This document shows positions 34,296-44,700 of a stretch of 64,000 nucleotides of DNA, one piece after another. Numbering within the stretch: position 1 is the first letter of the stretch; every line of letters starts with the position of its first letter. Origin of the DNA: Bacteroides intestinalis (GTDB taxonomy: Bacteria > Bacteroidota > Bacteroidia > Bacteroidales > Bacteroidaceae); contig NZ_QRZF01000009.1 in NCBI RefSeq assembly GCF_003464595.1, forward strand, positions 124,001 to 188,000, read 5' to 3'. The notes beneath the pieces are model-generated. The model saw nothing but the letters and a program-made list of their open reading frames with translations, did not search any database and was not told the DNA's origin. The position numbers were made by a program, and so were the translations under genes.

Positions 34296-34525
34296 TGAGA
34301 CAGATAATTGAAATAGTAAAAGCAATCAAAGGTAAGAAATATATTATAGCGTCATGGTGCATAATAATCATTAATGGTCTTCTTCCTGAATGGATATGGG
34401 CTTATTGCGCAAGATTAATACATTGTGATATTACTGATTATTTTCAGCATGTCGTGTTTGGAATAGTCCTTATCTTATGTATAATTTATTTACACAAAAA
34501 CATACAGAATGTAAGGAAAAAATAA
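34295..34525 (+). CDS. Small membrane protein
   Basis: 76 residues with two hydrophobic segments (about residues 14-38 and 49-65) and a basic tail. Start overlaps the preceding stop by 1 bp. Unknown function. Confidence 0.45.
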   Translation: MRQIIEIVKAIKGKKYIIASWCIIIINGLLPEWIWAYCARLIHCDITDYFQHVVFGIVLILCIIYLHKNIQNVRKK

Positions 34526-34590
34526 CAGCTTTGCTTGCCTTGATTACTATTAAGGCAAGCAAACATTTGAACTCTTTTAAAATCAACATA

Positions 34591-35097
34591 ATGGAAAAAT
34601 CAAAAGCTTTTGAACTGATAGAATTTGTTTGGAACAATGAAAAGACAGATTCTTATTTACGAGTCAACATAGCCATGTATGAGGCAGTAAAATTGGCTAT
34701 AATTTCTCAAATGAAATTCAACAAAGAGGATTTTCATAATATATTTTCAAAATTCAGCGGTAGTTACTGGTTTGGAGTCAACGCCAATGGTAAGGGCTAT
34801 GGTGAGAACTTCTATCGGGAAGCTGTTACTTCGGGAAATATTTCAGCCTGCCAAAGCTATGAAGCATTCTGCAACATTAAACCCTTTATAGACTCCAAAG
34901 GCAGAAGGTTATGCAAAGGGGCAATGTACCGGGATAATGAGAAACGTTATAGGGTGACGGGATTTGATTTAGACACTAAAAAAGTCTATTTAGTAGGTTA
35001 TGCCATAAGTGATTGGGAAGAAAAAGGCAAAAGGTTTCTTTTTAACTTTTCCAATAACGAATGGAACGAATTTAGAAAACAAATAAAGCAATTTTAA
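34591..35097 (+). CDS. Hypothetical phage protein
   Basis: 168 residues from the ATG at 34591; the longer frame from 34477 overlaps the previous gene. Mixed alpha/beta, several aromatic residues and a GYAISDWEEKGKRFLFNF C-terminal portion. No family recognised. Confidence 0.5.
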   Translation: MEKSKAFELIEFVWNNEKTDSYLRVNIAMYEAVKLAIISQMKFNKEDFHNIFSKFSGSYWFGVNANGKGYGENFYREAVTSGNISACQSYEAFCNIKPFIDSKGRRLCKGAMYRDNEKRYRVTGFDLDTKKVYLVGYAISDWEEKGKRFLFNFSNNEWNEFRKQIKQF

Positions 35098-35114
35098 TCA
35101 GAAAGGAACCAACT

Positions 35115-35399
35115 ATGAAATATAGTAAAACAGGTCAGTTTACCGCCAATCAAGAAAAGCTGTGTAAAGAGATAGCTATTCGGATTAGTAAATTGCGCAA
35201 AAGCGGTTGTTGTGTGTTCGGTAAGGGAGATGAATTACGTGTATATAAAACAAAAGATATGGAGCATGCACAACCATTACATCTTTCTACTGGTAGCGAT
35301 TATAAACACGCTATTAAGTATCTTCATGCCGGACGTATAAACGATAGTGGAGCAGATGATAGCGAATATTTTGAACAAGGATATATAACAGAAGAATAA
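35115..35399 (+). CDS. Hypothetical phage protein
   Basis: 94 residues, preceded by AGAAAGGAACC about 8 bp before the ATG, a reasonable ribosome binding site. Basic N-terminus and acidic C-terminus. No family recognised. Confidence 0.5.
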   Translation: MKYSKTGQFTANQEKLCKEIAIRISKLRKSGCCVFGKGDELRVYKTKDMEHAQPLHLSTGSDYKHAIKYLHAGRINDSGADDSEYFEQGYITEE

Positions 35400-35414
35400 T
35401 CCTAAAAACAGAAT

Positions 35415-35672
35415 ATGAATCAAAAAGCAAAAGATTATATCAGACGCAACACTTTGGATTTGGAAAGTGATAATCGAATGGATTCTACCGGCTATGTGCA
35501 ATATGCCATATCAGAGGCAAAAGCCTATGCAGCAATAGCGATAGCCGAAGAAGGAATGAGACAAAAAGCCATTGAAGCATTCAAATTTGCTGTTGATGGT
35601 TACTTCATAATTGGCGGTACCGATTATTCAGCCGATAGATTAAATGAATTTATTAAAAAACTTGACTCTTAA
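35415..35672 (+). CDS. Hypothetical helical protein
   Basis: 85 residues with a helical core (AKAYAAIAIAEEGMRQKAIEAF), 15 bp after the previous gene. Unknown. Confidence 0.5.
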   Translation: MNQKAKDYIRRNTLDLESDNRMDSTGYVQYAISEAKAYAAIAIAEEGMRQKAIEAFKFAVDGYFIIGGTDYSADRLNEFIKKLDS

Positions 35673-35677
35673 TATTT

Positions 35678-36076
35678 ATGAGAATAATAAAATTCAGAGG
35701 CAAAAGCCTTAATACAAAGATGTGGGTATATGGTGATCTGAACCATAGAGGTAAGAGAACATTCATAGAGTATGAGGTCGATTGTAAAACAATCAGCCAA
35801 TTTATAGGCAAAACAGATAAAGAAGGTACAGAAATTTACGAACATGACATTATTAGTGTTAATGGCAAATATCCCAAATTGGTTAAATACATAGATGAAT
35901 ATGCCTGCTTTTGCCTTGCCAATATCAGCGACTTAAATAAAGAATGGACGAACCCATGGCAACAAATTTCACCTGATTGGTGGAATGATTTCAAACGGGA
36001 AATTCGAGTCATAGGAAATGCTTTTGATAATCCTGAATTGATGAGGGGGGGGATCAACCATGAATATACCATATAG
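35678..36076 (+). CDS. YopX family protein
   Basis: 132 residues. The opening IIKFRGKSLNTKMWVYGDL, the middle SQFIGKTDKEGTEIYEHDII and the ending GNAFDNPELM match the YopX protein family found in phages, including SPBc2. Function of the family is not established. It overlaps the next gene by 17 bp. Confidence 0.8.
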   Translation: MRIIKFRGKSLNTKMWVYGDLNHRGKRTFIEYEVDCKTISQFIGKTDKEGTEIYEHDIISVNGKYPKLVKYIDEYACFCLANISDLNKEWTNPWQQISPDWWNDFKREIRVIGNAFDNPELMRGGINHEYTI

Positions 36077-36329
36077 AACCAGTCGTGACTATCAGCTTCT
36101 TAAAAAGTTGCTGGATGAAGGAAAAGAAATCGTATGTTTTGCAGACTTTCCGATAGATAACCGGATTTTCCGCGATGTTTGTAAAGCAAGAAAAATAGGA
36201 GAAGGCCGATATTCCATTACTTGCCGTGGTTGTGAATATGCTTCATTTTGGGAAAATCACAATTACAAATGGACGTTTGAAGATGAAATGCAGATGGCTA
36301 ATATAGAATTTATTGAACCAAATATTTAA
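36060..36329 (+). CDS. Hypothetical small protein
   Basis: 89 residues with three Cys (VCKARKIGEGRYSITCRGCE), maybe a small metal-binding site. Its ATG (preceded by a G-rich run) overlaps the YopX gene end. Function unknown. Confidence 0.5.
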   Translation: MNIPYRTSRDYQLLKKLLDEGKEIVCFADFPIDNRIFRDVCKARKIGEGRYSITCRGCEYASFWENHNYKWTFEDEMQMANIEFIEPNI

Positions 36330-36334
36330 TTGAC

Positions 36335-37153
36335 ATGAAAGATTTACGTACAGCATTTTTGGCAAAATACCCCAAATATGAAATTATACTCAACATGTAT
36401 AGTAAGGCGAACGATTGCCCGGCAACATGGGAAAATCTTTCAAAAGTTCGATTGCAGACTTTTGTTGATTATATGGAAGAACGGCTGGCACCAAACTCTG
36501 TTCGCCAATATGCCGCCAAATTAAAAGCTGTATTGAACTTGTACAATGAAGAGGTTGAGCTACCTAAAGACTATAATAAAATCCTTTCAGTAAAAAATGT
36601 GAGAAGCACTAATGTTTGGCTTACTGATGAAGAACTTGAACGAATTATCACCTATGTTCCCAAGAATGCCAACGAACAATTGGTACGCACACAATTTTTA
36701 ATAGGAGCCTTTACCGGTTGCCGTCATAGTGACTATACACGGTTGAACAACCGTAATATAGTGGGTGGAATGATCTCTTATGTCAGCCTAAAAACTAAAA
36801 CTCATGCCACAGTGCCATTGAAGCCAATCGTGCAAGAACTACTAACAAACTTGCCTAAAGAAGAAGTTAGCGATCCGACATTCAACAATAATATCCGTAA
36901 TATTTGCCGGAAAGCTGGAATCACAGAAGCAGTTAAAATATTCAAGGCAGGAAAGGAAGTGGAAGGTGAAAAATGGGAATTTGTTTCAAGTCACACGGCA
37001 CGCCGGAGTTTTGCAACCAATTTGTATTTACGCGGTGCCGATTTATACTCAATAAGCCAAATGATGGGACATGCAAGCGTGGAAATGACTCAAAATTATC
37101 TTTGCTGTGGTCTCCGTGAACAATCGGCACAAGTTATGGAGTATTTTAAATGA
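36335..37153 (+). CDS. Tyrosine recombinase
   Basis: 272 residues. Catalytic residues visible: R130 (GAFTGCRHSDY), K153/K155, H220-x-x-R223 (SHTARR), H246 (GHAS) and the nucleophile Y255 (NYL). It is shorter than many integrases, with a small SAM-like N-terminal region (residues 1-80). It ends the plus-strand early operon and faces the second recombinase across a shared terminator. It could resolve dimers, invert DNA, or assist integration. Confidence 0.85.
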   Translation: MKDLRTAFLAKYPKYEIILNMYSKANDCPATWENLSKVRLQTFVDYMEERLAPNSVRQYAAKLKAVLNLYNEEVELPKDYNKILSVKNVRSTNVWLTDEELERIITYVPKNANEQLVRTQFLIGAFTGCRHSDYTRLNNRNIVGGMISYVSLKTKTHATVPLKPIVQELLTNLPKEEVSDPTFNNNIRNICRKAGITEAVKIFKAGKEVEGEKWEFVSSHTARRSFATNLYLRGADLYSISQMMGHASVEMTQNYLCCGLREQSAQVMEYFK

Positions 37154-37157
37154 AACA

Positions 37158-37196
37158 AGCCACGCTAAATATCGGTAGAACTATTTTAGCGTGGCT
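37158..37196. terminator. Bidirectional terminator between recombinases
   Basis: Perfect 12-bp inverted repeat: AGCCACGCTAAA (37158-37169) with TTTAGCGTGGCT (37185-37196). Its loop starts with part of a 14-mer (37167-37180) that recurs at 38422-38435. Ends the two convergent transcripts. Confidence 0.75.
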
Positions 37197-37204
37197 CTCT
37201 TATA

Positions 37205-38344
37205 CTATAACAAAATCCGTTCCAGCATCTCAAAGTCTTTTTCCACTTCGGCATTCAAGACTTTAGCATATTGTTGTGTGGTGCGTACATTTGTATGACC
37301 GAGCATTTTACTCACATTTTCCATCTTAACCCCATTATTCAGGCACATTGTCGCAAATGTGTGGCGGCTCATGTGAACGGTCAAATTTCTATCAAGCCCT
37401 GCATAATCAGCAACTATTTTAAGCCGCAAATTGTATTGTTGATTACTGATAACCGGAAGCACATAATCATATTTTCTCAATATTTCCATTGCAGGAGACA
37501 GTAATACGATAAAATAGTTTTCTTCTGTCTTTAAACGAATATCCAATATAACATACTTATTACCGCGTTTTTGTACATCACGTTTGAAATTGAATTTAGC
37601 AAGATCAGCATAGGATATTCCAGTATATGCCTGAAAAATAAAAAGGTCACGGACTCTACAGATCGTTTGCGAATCTATTTGAGCATCTTTCACTTTCTTC
37701 AATTCTTCGGCAGTCAAATATTTCCTGATGGCATGTTTGCCACGGGAAAAACGCTCACCCTTATACGGATCATTTTTTAGCAAATCAAACTTTATGGCCT
37801 CGTGGATATAACGTTTGTTACGTTTATGATAGTTATATATTGTCGGCTGTGAATAGCCCTTAGCATGTAACCAATCATCATACAATGTGATATTGGCTTT
37901 TGTGAGATCAGAAAAATATATTATTCTGTCAAATTCACGTAATGAGGCCGCAAATGTCCGATGGGAAGCTTTGGTACTTTCCGTTATATCTCCACGCTCT
38001 TCAATTCTTCTTTCTACAAAGTCAACAAAACTTTCTGATTTATTGGTATATCTCAAAAATCTATCCAGCTTATCAAAATCAAAAACTTCCTTTTTGCTGA
38101 TAAGTTCATTAATCCAATTTTGGATAACCCGGAGTTGTTCATCAAGACACTGGTTCAATTGAATCATTTCAACCGAATTAATTATCTTCTTTCGATCATT
38201 CCATTGGTCGGAATAGACTTTAACGCCGGTTCCGATCCATTTTCTCTTACCTTCGCTCAAAACTTCAATTTGAACGAGTCCCTTGTGTGTCTTTGTCGCA
38301 ACCTTTTTACGATCAAAGACGAATCTCATTGTCGGATATTTCAT
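37205..38344 (-). CDS. int: Phage integrase (tyrosine recombinase)
   Basis: 379 residues, with an N-terminal arm-binding region (1-85), a SAM-like core-binding region (100-200) and a catalytic domain. K272, H324-x-x-R327 (HMSRH), H350 (GHTN) and Y359 are present. The first catalytic Arg is replaced by Ser (S244 in AYTGISYADL), as in IntDOT of Bacteroides conjugative transposons. Location next to tRNA-Asp and the repeat array identifies it as the probable integrase. Confidence 0.85.
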   Translation of the reverse strand: MKYPTMRFVFDRKKVATKTHKGLVQIEVLSEGKRKWIGTGVKVYSDQWNDRKKIINSVEMIQLNQCLDEQLRVIQNWINELISKKEVFDFDKLDRFLRYTNKSESFVDFVERRIEERGDITESTKASHRTFAASLREFDRIIYFSDLTKANITLYDDWLHAKGYSQPTIYNYHKRNKRYIHEAIKFDLLKNDPYKGERFSRGKHAIRKYLTAEELKKVKDAQIDSQTICRVRDLFIFQAYTGISYADLAKFNFKRDVQKRGNKYVILDIRLKTEENYFIVLLSPAMEILRKYDYVLPVISNQQYNLRLKIVADYAGLDRNLTVHMSRHTFATMCLNNGVKMENVSKMLGHTNVRTTQQYAKVLNAEVEKDFEMLERILL

Positions 38345-38425
38345 ATTCTTTTGAGTTTTGGTATCTACTGATTATCGCTACAATAAAAAAATGGTATCAA
38401 AGGCGGTATCATTATAGGTGAAAAT

Positions 38426-38465
38426 ATCGGTAGAAATCGGGAAATACTGGTAAGTTTCCGGTAAA
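38426..38465. repeat. Tandem 10-bp repeats beside integrase
   Basis: Four units with GG cores at 38429, 38439, 38449 and 38460, so spacing 10, 10 and 11 bp, same consensus (near ATCGGTAAAT) and orientation as 7854-7893. GGTATCA is also directly repeated at 38393 and 38405. Situated between int and tRNA-Asp. Likely binding sites for the integrase or an accessory factor; no core attachment sequence could be fixed because the left prophage end is not in the window. Confidence 0.6.
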
Positions 38466-38531
38466 TATGCACCCAATTTTTATATGTTCTCCATCTACCT
38501 CCAACGCCTTAATTGCCTGATACACAACAAA

Positions 38532-38559
38532 AAAGGGAGTAACTAATGTTACTCCCTTT
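38532..38559 (-). terminator. Terminator of tRNA-Asp
   Basis: Perfect 12-bp stem AAAGGGAGTAAC/GTTACTCCCTTT with a 4-base loop; the minus-strand RNA continues with U residues. Three bases from the tRNA 3' end. Confidence 0.8.
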
Positions 38560-38561
38560 CG

Positions 38562-38635
38562 CGGTGCGTACGGGACTCGAACCCGTGACCCCATGCGTGA
38601 CAGGCATGTATTCTAACCAACTGAACTAACGCACC
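38562..38635 (-). tRNA. tRNA-Asp(GTC)
   Basis: 74 nt; acceptor GGTGCGT/ACGCACC, discriminator G, anticodon loop CTGTCAC, T-loop TTCGAGT. Its 3' end faces the prophage, a common integration target, so this is the likely right boundary between prophage and chromosome. Confidence 0.93.
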
Positions 38636-38676
38636 ATAATTTCATTTTTAATTGCTATCTCTCTCGATTGCGGTTG

Positions 38677-38707
38677 CAAAGGTAGACAATTCTTTGAAAT
38701 CTGCAAT
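38677..38707 (-). promoter_or_regulatory. tRNA-Asp promoter
   Basis: Minus strand TACCTTTG (38684-38677) with a TTTG-like ATTG box 19 bp upstream (38707-38704), pointing at tRNA-Asp. Confidence 0.55.
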
Positions 38708-38830
38708 AGCTTGGAAGAAATATTTTTCATCTTTTTTAAACTAAGCTTGATTATAAGATATTTATATTACCTTTGTCTGACGAAAAAAAATCGAATAACA
38801 AATCAAAATGAACCAAAAGCGAGAAAAACC

Positions 38831-40147
38831 ATGAGAAATACCCCTATTGAACGTAAACTGATTGACGAAACCATCGAAGCATTTCAGATTGCAGACTTTG
38901 GAAAAGCAACCATCCGTGAAGTAAAAGCAATTGCTGCCAAAGCAGAAGCTGAGTCAGGTATAGAATTCATAAAAATGGAAATGGGTGTACCAGGTCTGCC
39001 TCCTTCGGCAGTAGGTGTGAAAGCTGAAATCGAAGCACTACAAAAAGGCATTGCCAGTCTCTACCCCGACATCAACGGATTACCTGCCCTGAAAGAAGAA
39101 GCTTCACGTTTTATCAAAGCTTTCATTAATGTAGATTTAAAGCCCGAAGGGTGTGTACCAGTTACCGGTTCTATGCAAGGCACTTTCGCCTCATTCCTTA
39201 CTTGCAGTCAATGTGATGAAAAGAAAGATACGATATTGTTTATCGACCCGGGATTTCCTGTGCAAAAACAACAGCTGGTGGTCATGGGACAAAAGTTTGA
39301 AACCTTTGATGTATATGACTTCCGTGGTGGTAAACTAAAAGAAAAGTTGGAAAGATATCTTGAGAAAGGTAATATTTCTGCTATTGTTTACTCAAACCCT
39401 AACAATCCCAGTTGGATATGTTTAAAGGAAGAAGAACTGCGTATTATCGGAGAACTTGCCACGAAGTATGATGTAATTGTCCTGGAAGATCTGGCTTACT
39501 TTGCAATGGACTTCCGCCAGGATTTGAGCAAACCATTCCAACCGCCTTATCAACCGTCAGTGGCACATTATACAGACAATTATGTATTGCTTATTTCCGG
39601 CTCTAAAGCATTCAGTTATGCCGGACAACGCATCGGAGTAAGCTGCATCTCAAACAAATTGTACCATCGCTCCTACCCTGGACTCACCAAGCGATACGGA
39701 GGTGGCACATTTGGTACAGTATTTATTCATCGGGTACTTTATGCTCTTTCTTCAGGTACCAGCCACTCTGCACAATACGCACTTGCTGCCATGTTGAAAG
39801 CTGCTAACGAAGGGCAATACAACTTCCTTGATGAGGTAAAGATATATGGTGAACGTGCACACAAATTAAAAGAAATTTTCCTTCGTCATGGTTTCCATTT
39901 GGTATATGACAATGATTTGGGTAATCCTGTTGCCGATGGTTTCTACTTTACCATTGGCTATCCAGGTATGACCAGTGGGGAACTTGCTAAAGAATTGATG
40001 TATTATGGTGTCAGTGCCATATCACTGATTACAACAGGTAGCCACCAGGAAGGTTTACGCGCTTGTACTTCTTTCGTTCAGGATCATCAATACGCGCAAT
40101 TAGAAGAACGGATGGCAATCTTTGCAGAAAACCATCCGGTGAAATAA
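38831..40147 (+). CDS. PLP-dependent aminotransferase, class I/II
   Basis: 438 residues from the ATG at 38831; upstream codons are an AT-rich leader. Contains SNPNNPSWICL (substrate/PLP-binding loop), VLEDLAYFAMD (aspartate contacting the pyridine ring) and SGSKAFSYAGQRIG with the Schiff-base Lys. Substrate cannot be set from sequence; related enzymes act on aromatic, branched-chain or other amino acids. A TACCTTTG -7 box lies at 38768-38775. First chromosomal gene after tRNA-Asp. Confidence 0.85.
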   Translation: MRNTPIERKLIDETIEAFQIADFGKATIREVKAIAAKAEAESGIEFIKMEMGVPGLPPSAVGVKAEIEALQKGIASLYPDINGLPALKEEASRFIKAFINVDLKPEGCVPVTGSMQGTFASFLTCSQCDEKKDTILFIDPGFPVQKQQLVVMGQKFETFDVYDFRGGKLKEKLERYLEKGNISAIVYSNPNNPSWICLKEEELRIIGELATKYDVIVLEDLAYFAMDFRQDLSKPFQPPYQPSVAHYTDNYVLLISGSKAFSYAGQRIGVSCISNKLYHRSYPGLTKRYGGGTFGTVFIHRVLYALSSGTSHSAQYALAAMLKAANEGQYNFLDEVKIYGERAHKLKEIFLRHGFHLVYDNDLGNPVADGFYFTIGYPGMTSGELAKELMYYGVSAISLITTGSHQEGLRACTSFVQDHQYAQLEERMAIFAENHPVK

Positions 40148-40166
40148 GTAAATAGAGAGAATAAAT

Positions 40167-41747
40167 TTACCAGTTAGTGCCGGTATCCCACCACAAACGG
40201 GTACCGGCATTATCATCCCCACCCAAAGCATTGACTAATGCACGATACTGCTCCGGATTCTCCGTTTGTAAGCCTCCGGGAAAATTTAACCGGCGTATCA
40301 TGATTTCCGTATCGACGCAACCGTCCTTACTGTGGTTGAAGCGTACAGGGAAAAGACGTGGGTATCCTGTTCTACGCTGTTCCGCCCAAGCTTCACATCC
40401 TTCCGGAAACATCGCTAACCACTTCTGAGTCATAATCTTTTCTAATTTTATATCCCGGTCAGCTGTTTCAATCCACTTTGGAGACACTGTACAACGTGCC
40501 TTTATATTATTTTCAGTATCATATGTATCCACAAAATCAGCAGCCAATTTATCACTATTCAAATAATCTGCTGTTTGCGATATACCATGTTGACGCAAAG
40601 ATGCAGTAACCCCTCTCTCGTAACAGGTACCGGCATTTTCACTTGTCCAGTCCCGTAAAGCAGCTTCTGCTCGTAAGAACCAAACCTCAGCTGCAGTCAT
40701 AAGAATAGCATCTGTTTTTTGGGTGGCTTGCAATTTAGATAAACCAAGATAAGAAGTATGAGAGAAACAAGTCCCCTGCCGGATACCACGATATTGTCCC
40801 GTATATGCCTTATCCTGACAAGTAGCAAAATAAACAGCTTTCCGGGGATCTTCGTAACCGTTCATTATAGATTCCATGGGAGCACTCATATAAGTTTCAT
40901 TCCACACCAGATTAAGTTCACCCAGCGGGTTGGTATATCCACTCTGAGTTGAGACAGCTACCAGTTCATTTTCCGTTTCCAACACTCCATATTCATTATT
41001 AAATGCTTTGAGAAACTCTGAACGTGACTTTTCCTTATCCGCCAATGCAATACGCATGGCAAGTCTCATTCTCAATGAATTGGCAAACTTAATCCACGAA
41101 GTATATTTACCATCCATCAATATATCAAAACGGGAGAACTCAGTAGCTTCCGGATTCGACTCAACATAATCGGTAAGAACTGTCACAGCCGTATCTAACT
41201 CACAAAAGAATTCTTTGTATACAGCTTCCTGTGTATCGGGTGCATATCCTGCATTAGGATCAGCAAAGTGTGTATACACAATAGGACCATAATAATCCGT
41301 AACGCGGTGCATCACTTCAACTTTCAGAATCTTTGTTATTCCGAAAAAGCCGGAATGCTTGTCACGAGTTGCATTTTCCGATTGGTATATCTGCGGAAAA
41401 ATATACGAATAAGTATGTCCCCACATAGCACTATTCCAACCATCCTGCAAATTATAGTCCGAATTATGACTTCCTCCATTCAGCGGTTTACCATCATGCA
41501 TATATCCACTGAACATATCGGCATTCAGATTCTGTGTCAATTGAAAAGGCCAATTCTTACCTTTTCCATAATCATAATTGAAGTAAATACCTTGCTGGAT
41601 AATGCCCAGACGAATACCATGTTCATTGTAATCAATCTGCAAATCTTCATCCGTCACTCCGGACAAATCCGTATTAATGTCTTTAAAGTCACCTGTACAT
41701 GAGGCTAATAATAGCAGCACCCCGAATATCCAACTATATCTTTTCAT
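40167..41747 (-). CDS. susD-like: SusD/RagB family outer-membrane lipoprotein
   Basis: 526 residues, start at the ATG at 41747, after an AG-rich ribosome binding region. A short signal peptide ends in the lipobox LASC (Cys at residue 17). The protein has the typical SusD helix-rich layout and a late WAEQRRTGYPRLFP segment of the family. SusD proteins bind glycans or other nutrients at the cell surface and sit over the SusC channel. It follows the SusC partner directly. Confidence 0.9.
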   Translation of the reverse strand: MKRYSWIFGVLLLLASCTGDFKDINTDLSGVTDEDLQIDYNEHGIRLGIIQQGIYFNYDYGKGKNWPFQLTQNLNADMFSGYMHDGKPLNGGSHNSDYNLQDGWNSAMWGHTYSYIFPQIYQSENATRDKHSGFFGITKILKVEVMHRVTDYYGPIVYTHFADPNAGYAPDTQEAVYKEFFCELDTAVTVLTDYVESNPEATEFSRFDILMDGKYTSWIKFANSLRMRLAMRIALADKEKSRSEFLKAFNNEYGVLETENELVAVSTQSGYTNPLGELNLVWNETYMSAPMESIMNGYEDPRKAVYFATCQDKAYTGQYRGIRQGTCFSHTSYLGLSKLQATQKTDAILMTAAEVWFLRAEAALRDWTSENAGTCYERGVTASLRQHGISQTADYLNSDKLAADFVDTYDTENNIKARCTVSPKWIETADRDIKLEKIMTQKWLAMFPEGCEAWAEQRRTGYPRLFPVRFNHSKDGCVDTEIMIRRLNFPGGLQTENPEQYRALVNALGGDDNAGTRLWWDTGTNW

Positions 41748-41767
41748 TCCACTTTTCTCCTCATCCA

Positions 41768-44700
41768 TTAAAATTCACACTTCAATGAAAAGCCCCAACT
41801 ACGAGTCGTAGGCATTCCATACACATCGATACCTTGATTGTCATTGCCGGTGGACAACACCAAATCAGGATCAAAAGGAGCCTTCTTATAAAAGAAGAAC
41901 AAATTACGGGCTATAAATGACAGTTGTACTTTCTTCAACACCTTAGATTTCTCCATCCAGGAGGCAGGTAACTGATATGACAACGAAAGTTCTCTCAACC
42001 GGATATTTGTAGCGTCATACATATAATATTCCGTTGTTCCCGCACGTCCACCAACTATCTTATAAAATCCCTTTACATTATCTATCCGATGTCCTTCGAG
42101 CATTACATAGCCTTCATCGCGAGCTTGCGCTGTAACTTCCGATACACCATACAAGTCCATATCTGCCTGCGTTTGTGAAAGTACTTTCCCTCCATAACGG
42201 CAATCTACCAGGAAATAAAGCGAGATGTCTTTATAAGAAAGTGTATGATTCCATCCCATCTGGAACTTCGGACTAGAGTTACCTACCTTTACCGTATTCC
42301 CATCACCTTCTATTTTAGGTAATCCGGCATTACTTCCTTCCGTCTCGTACACAATATCACCTGAAGCATCCCGAACAAAAGCTTTTCCATAAATATCACC
42401 GATAGAACCACCTTTCACCAACTTCATGGCATAACTGGAAGAGAAGCTGGTAGGTCCATAAACAAACTCTTTCAATTCTTCATGCAAAGCGACAATCTTA
42501 TTCTTATTAGTTGCAAAATTAAGAGTGGTACTCCACATGAAATCTTTCGTCAACACTGGTGTTGCATCCAATGCAATTTCCCAGCCACAGTTCAGAATAT
42601 TACCAGCATTCACATATCGATATGCATACTTATCACCCGCCAATGTAGGTAATTTAAAGAATTGGTTGCGAGTATTCGTTTTATAAAAAGTAAGATTAAA
42701 ACCAATGCGACTATTCAAAAAACGCGCCTCAGCACCAGCCTCCCACGAATAATTCATTTCCGGTTCCATCTCTTTAAAAGGAGCTGCATCATTTGCCAAA
42801 TATTCACCGCCGGCAGTTATATGAGACAGAGGATACGTCATGAATGGAGGAATATCATTACCTACCATACTATAAGCTCCACGTACCTTAGCGTATGACA
42901 CCCATTCCGGCAATGTAAACAAGCGACTCAAGATCAGCGATGTTCCGATAGAAGGATAAAGATATCCCCGTTTCTCATGTTTGGTATGTGAAAGAGTGGA
43001 TGCCCAGTCATTACGGGCACTCAAATCAATATAAGCACTTTCTTTGTATCCCACCTGGGCAGTGGCAAACAAGGATTGTAGCTGGCGGCGGGCATCTATC
43101 TTCTGATCAAGAGCAGCAGAACCATTCATTATTATATTTGCCAGATTGAAAACATTGGCATAATATAATGAAGCAGTCTTAGAGTCATAACGAGTAGAAT
43201 TGGTGGTTTTGTCATTGATACTCGTACCCAGCGCACCGTTCACAGAGAAGTCACCCCATTGCTTCTTCATCATAAGCATCAGATCACCATAAAACTGGAT
43301 ATCTTGATAGTCCATTTCTATGTAACGTCCGTTCGTACCTGCTAAAGCCGGAGCTGTGGAAGCATAGAATTTCTGACGAAGCTTGTCATTAATACAATCA
43401 ACATTACCACGAGTCTGTACTGTCAACCAATCATTTACTTTGAAACTTGCCGATAAGGATACTATAGCATGCAAGCGTACTTCTTTACTTTGTATACGAT
43501 TCACAATCCAATAAGGATTTTGCTCAAAGTCATCATAAGAGGTATGCCAGTTTTGTATATTCAAATTTCTACTCTCATCATATATTTCAAAATTATCCTT
43601 GTAATATGTTAGGTCTTCTCCACGAGGAAAGCGATAAAGACCGACTAACGGATTCATATAAAATCCGCCCACTGTCGGTTTATTCTTAGTGACCTGCCGC
43701 ATCAGGTTTACACTACCATCTAACTTCAGACGATCGTTAAACAAAGTAGAAGTTTCTCTGAAAGTAAGATTATGTTTCGACAAACGGTTTTTATCAATAA
43801 TTCCTTTACCGGTAGTATTGGCATACGAGAAGTAGTTTTGCAATTTTTCGTTACCATGACTCAAGGATACAGAAGTAATAGAAGCCATTCCCGTAGAAAA
43901 GAAATCTTTCAGATTATCATTTTTTGGCAAATTTTGCCGTTCACCCCAACTATCTATAACTTCACTGACTCCATAACGGTTTTGCATCTCAGGCAAAGAA
44001 ACAGCTTTATCAAACATAAGACTGGTAGAGAATGAAATACTACGCTGTCCCTGTGATTTACCTTTCTTAGTTGTAATCAAAATCACACCATTACCTGCCT
44101 GGCTTCCATAGAGTGCAGCAGCAGGAGCGCCCTTCAGGATACTTATACTTTCAATATCTTCTGAATTTAAATTTGAAATGCCATCACCACCATCGCGATT
44201 TCCTGCATTAGCTGTCCCTCCTATGGCACTGAAAGCTTGTTCCGAACTTGAATTCAGCATAGGAACACCGTCAATTACATAAAGAGGTTGATTTTCACCA
44301 GCCACCGAACGGATTCCACGAATACTTACCTTCGCAGAAGCCCCCAAACCCGATGAGACCTGATTTATTTGTACACCCGCAGCTTTACCTGTCAACGATG
44401 TTATCAAATTCGGCATTTTAACCCTCGTCAGTTCTTCATTCTTTATCTGACTCATGGCATAAGAAAGAGAGTGTTCTTTCTTCTCAATACCCAATGCAGT
44501 CACAACTATTTTATCCAGTTCCACAGCATCCTCTACCATTGTTATATTCAGGAAAGTCTTTCCGCCCACACTGATCTCCTGCGTTTTATATCCCATAAAG
44601 GAGAACCGCAACATAACATCGTCTGCAACAGTCAATTTAAACTTCCCCTCCATATCAGTAACCGTACCGTTTGAAGTACCTATTTCTAACACTGTAGCAC

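Noticed and set aside
38412..38594. Open frame across the tRNA-Asp region
   Set aside because: It reads through tRNA and terminator sequence and has no coding character.
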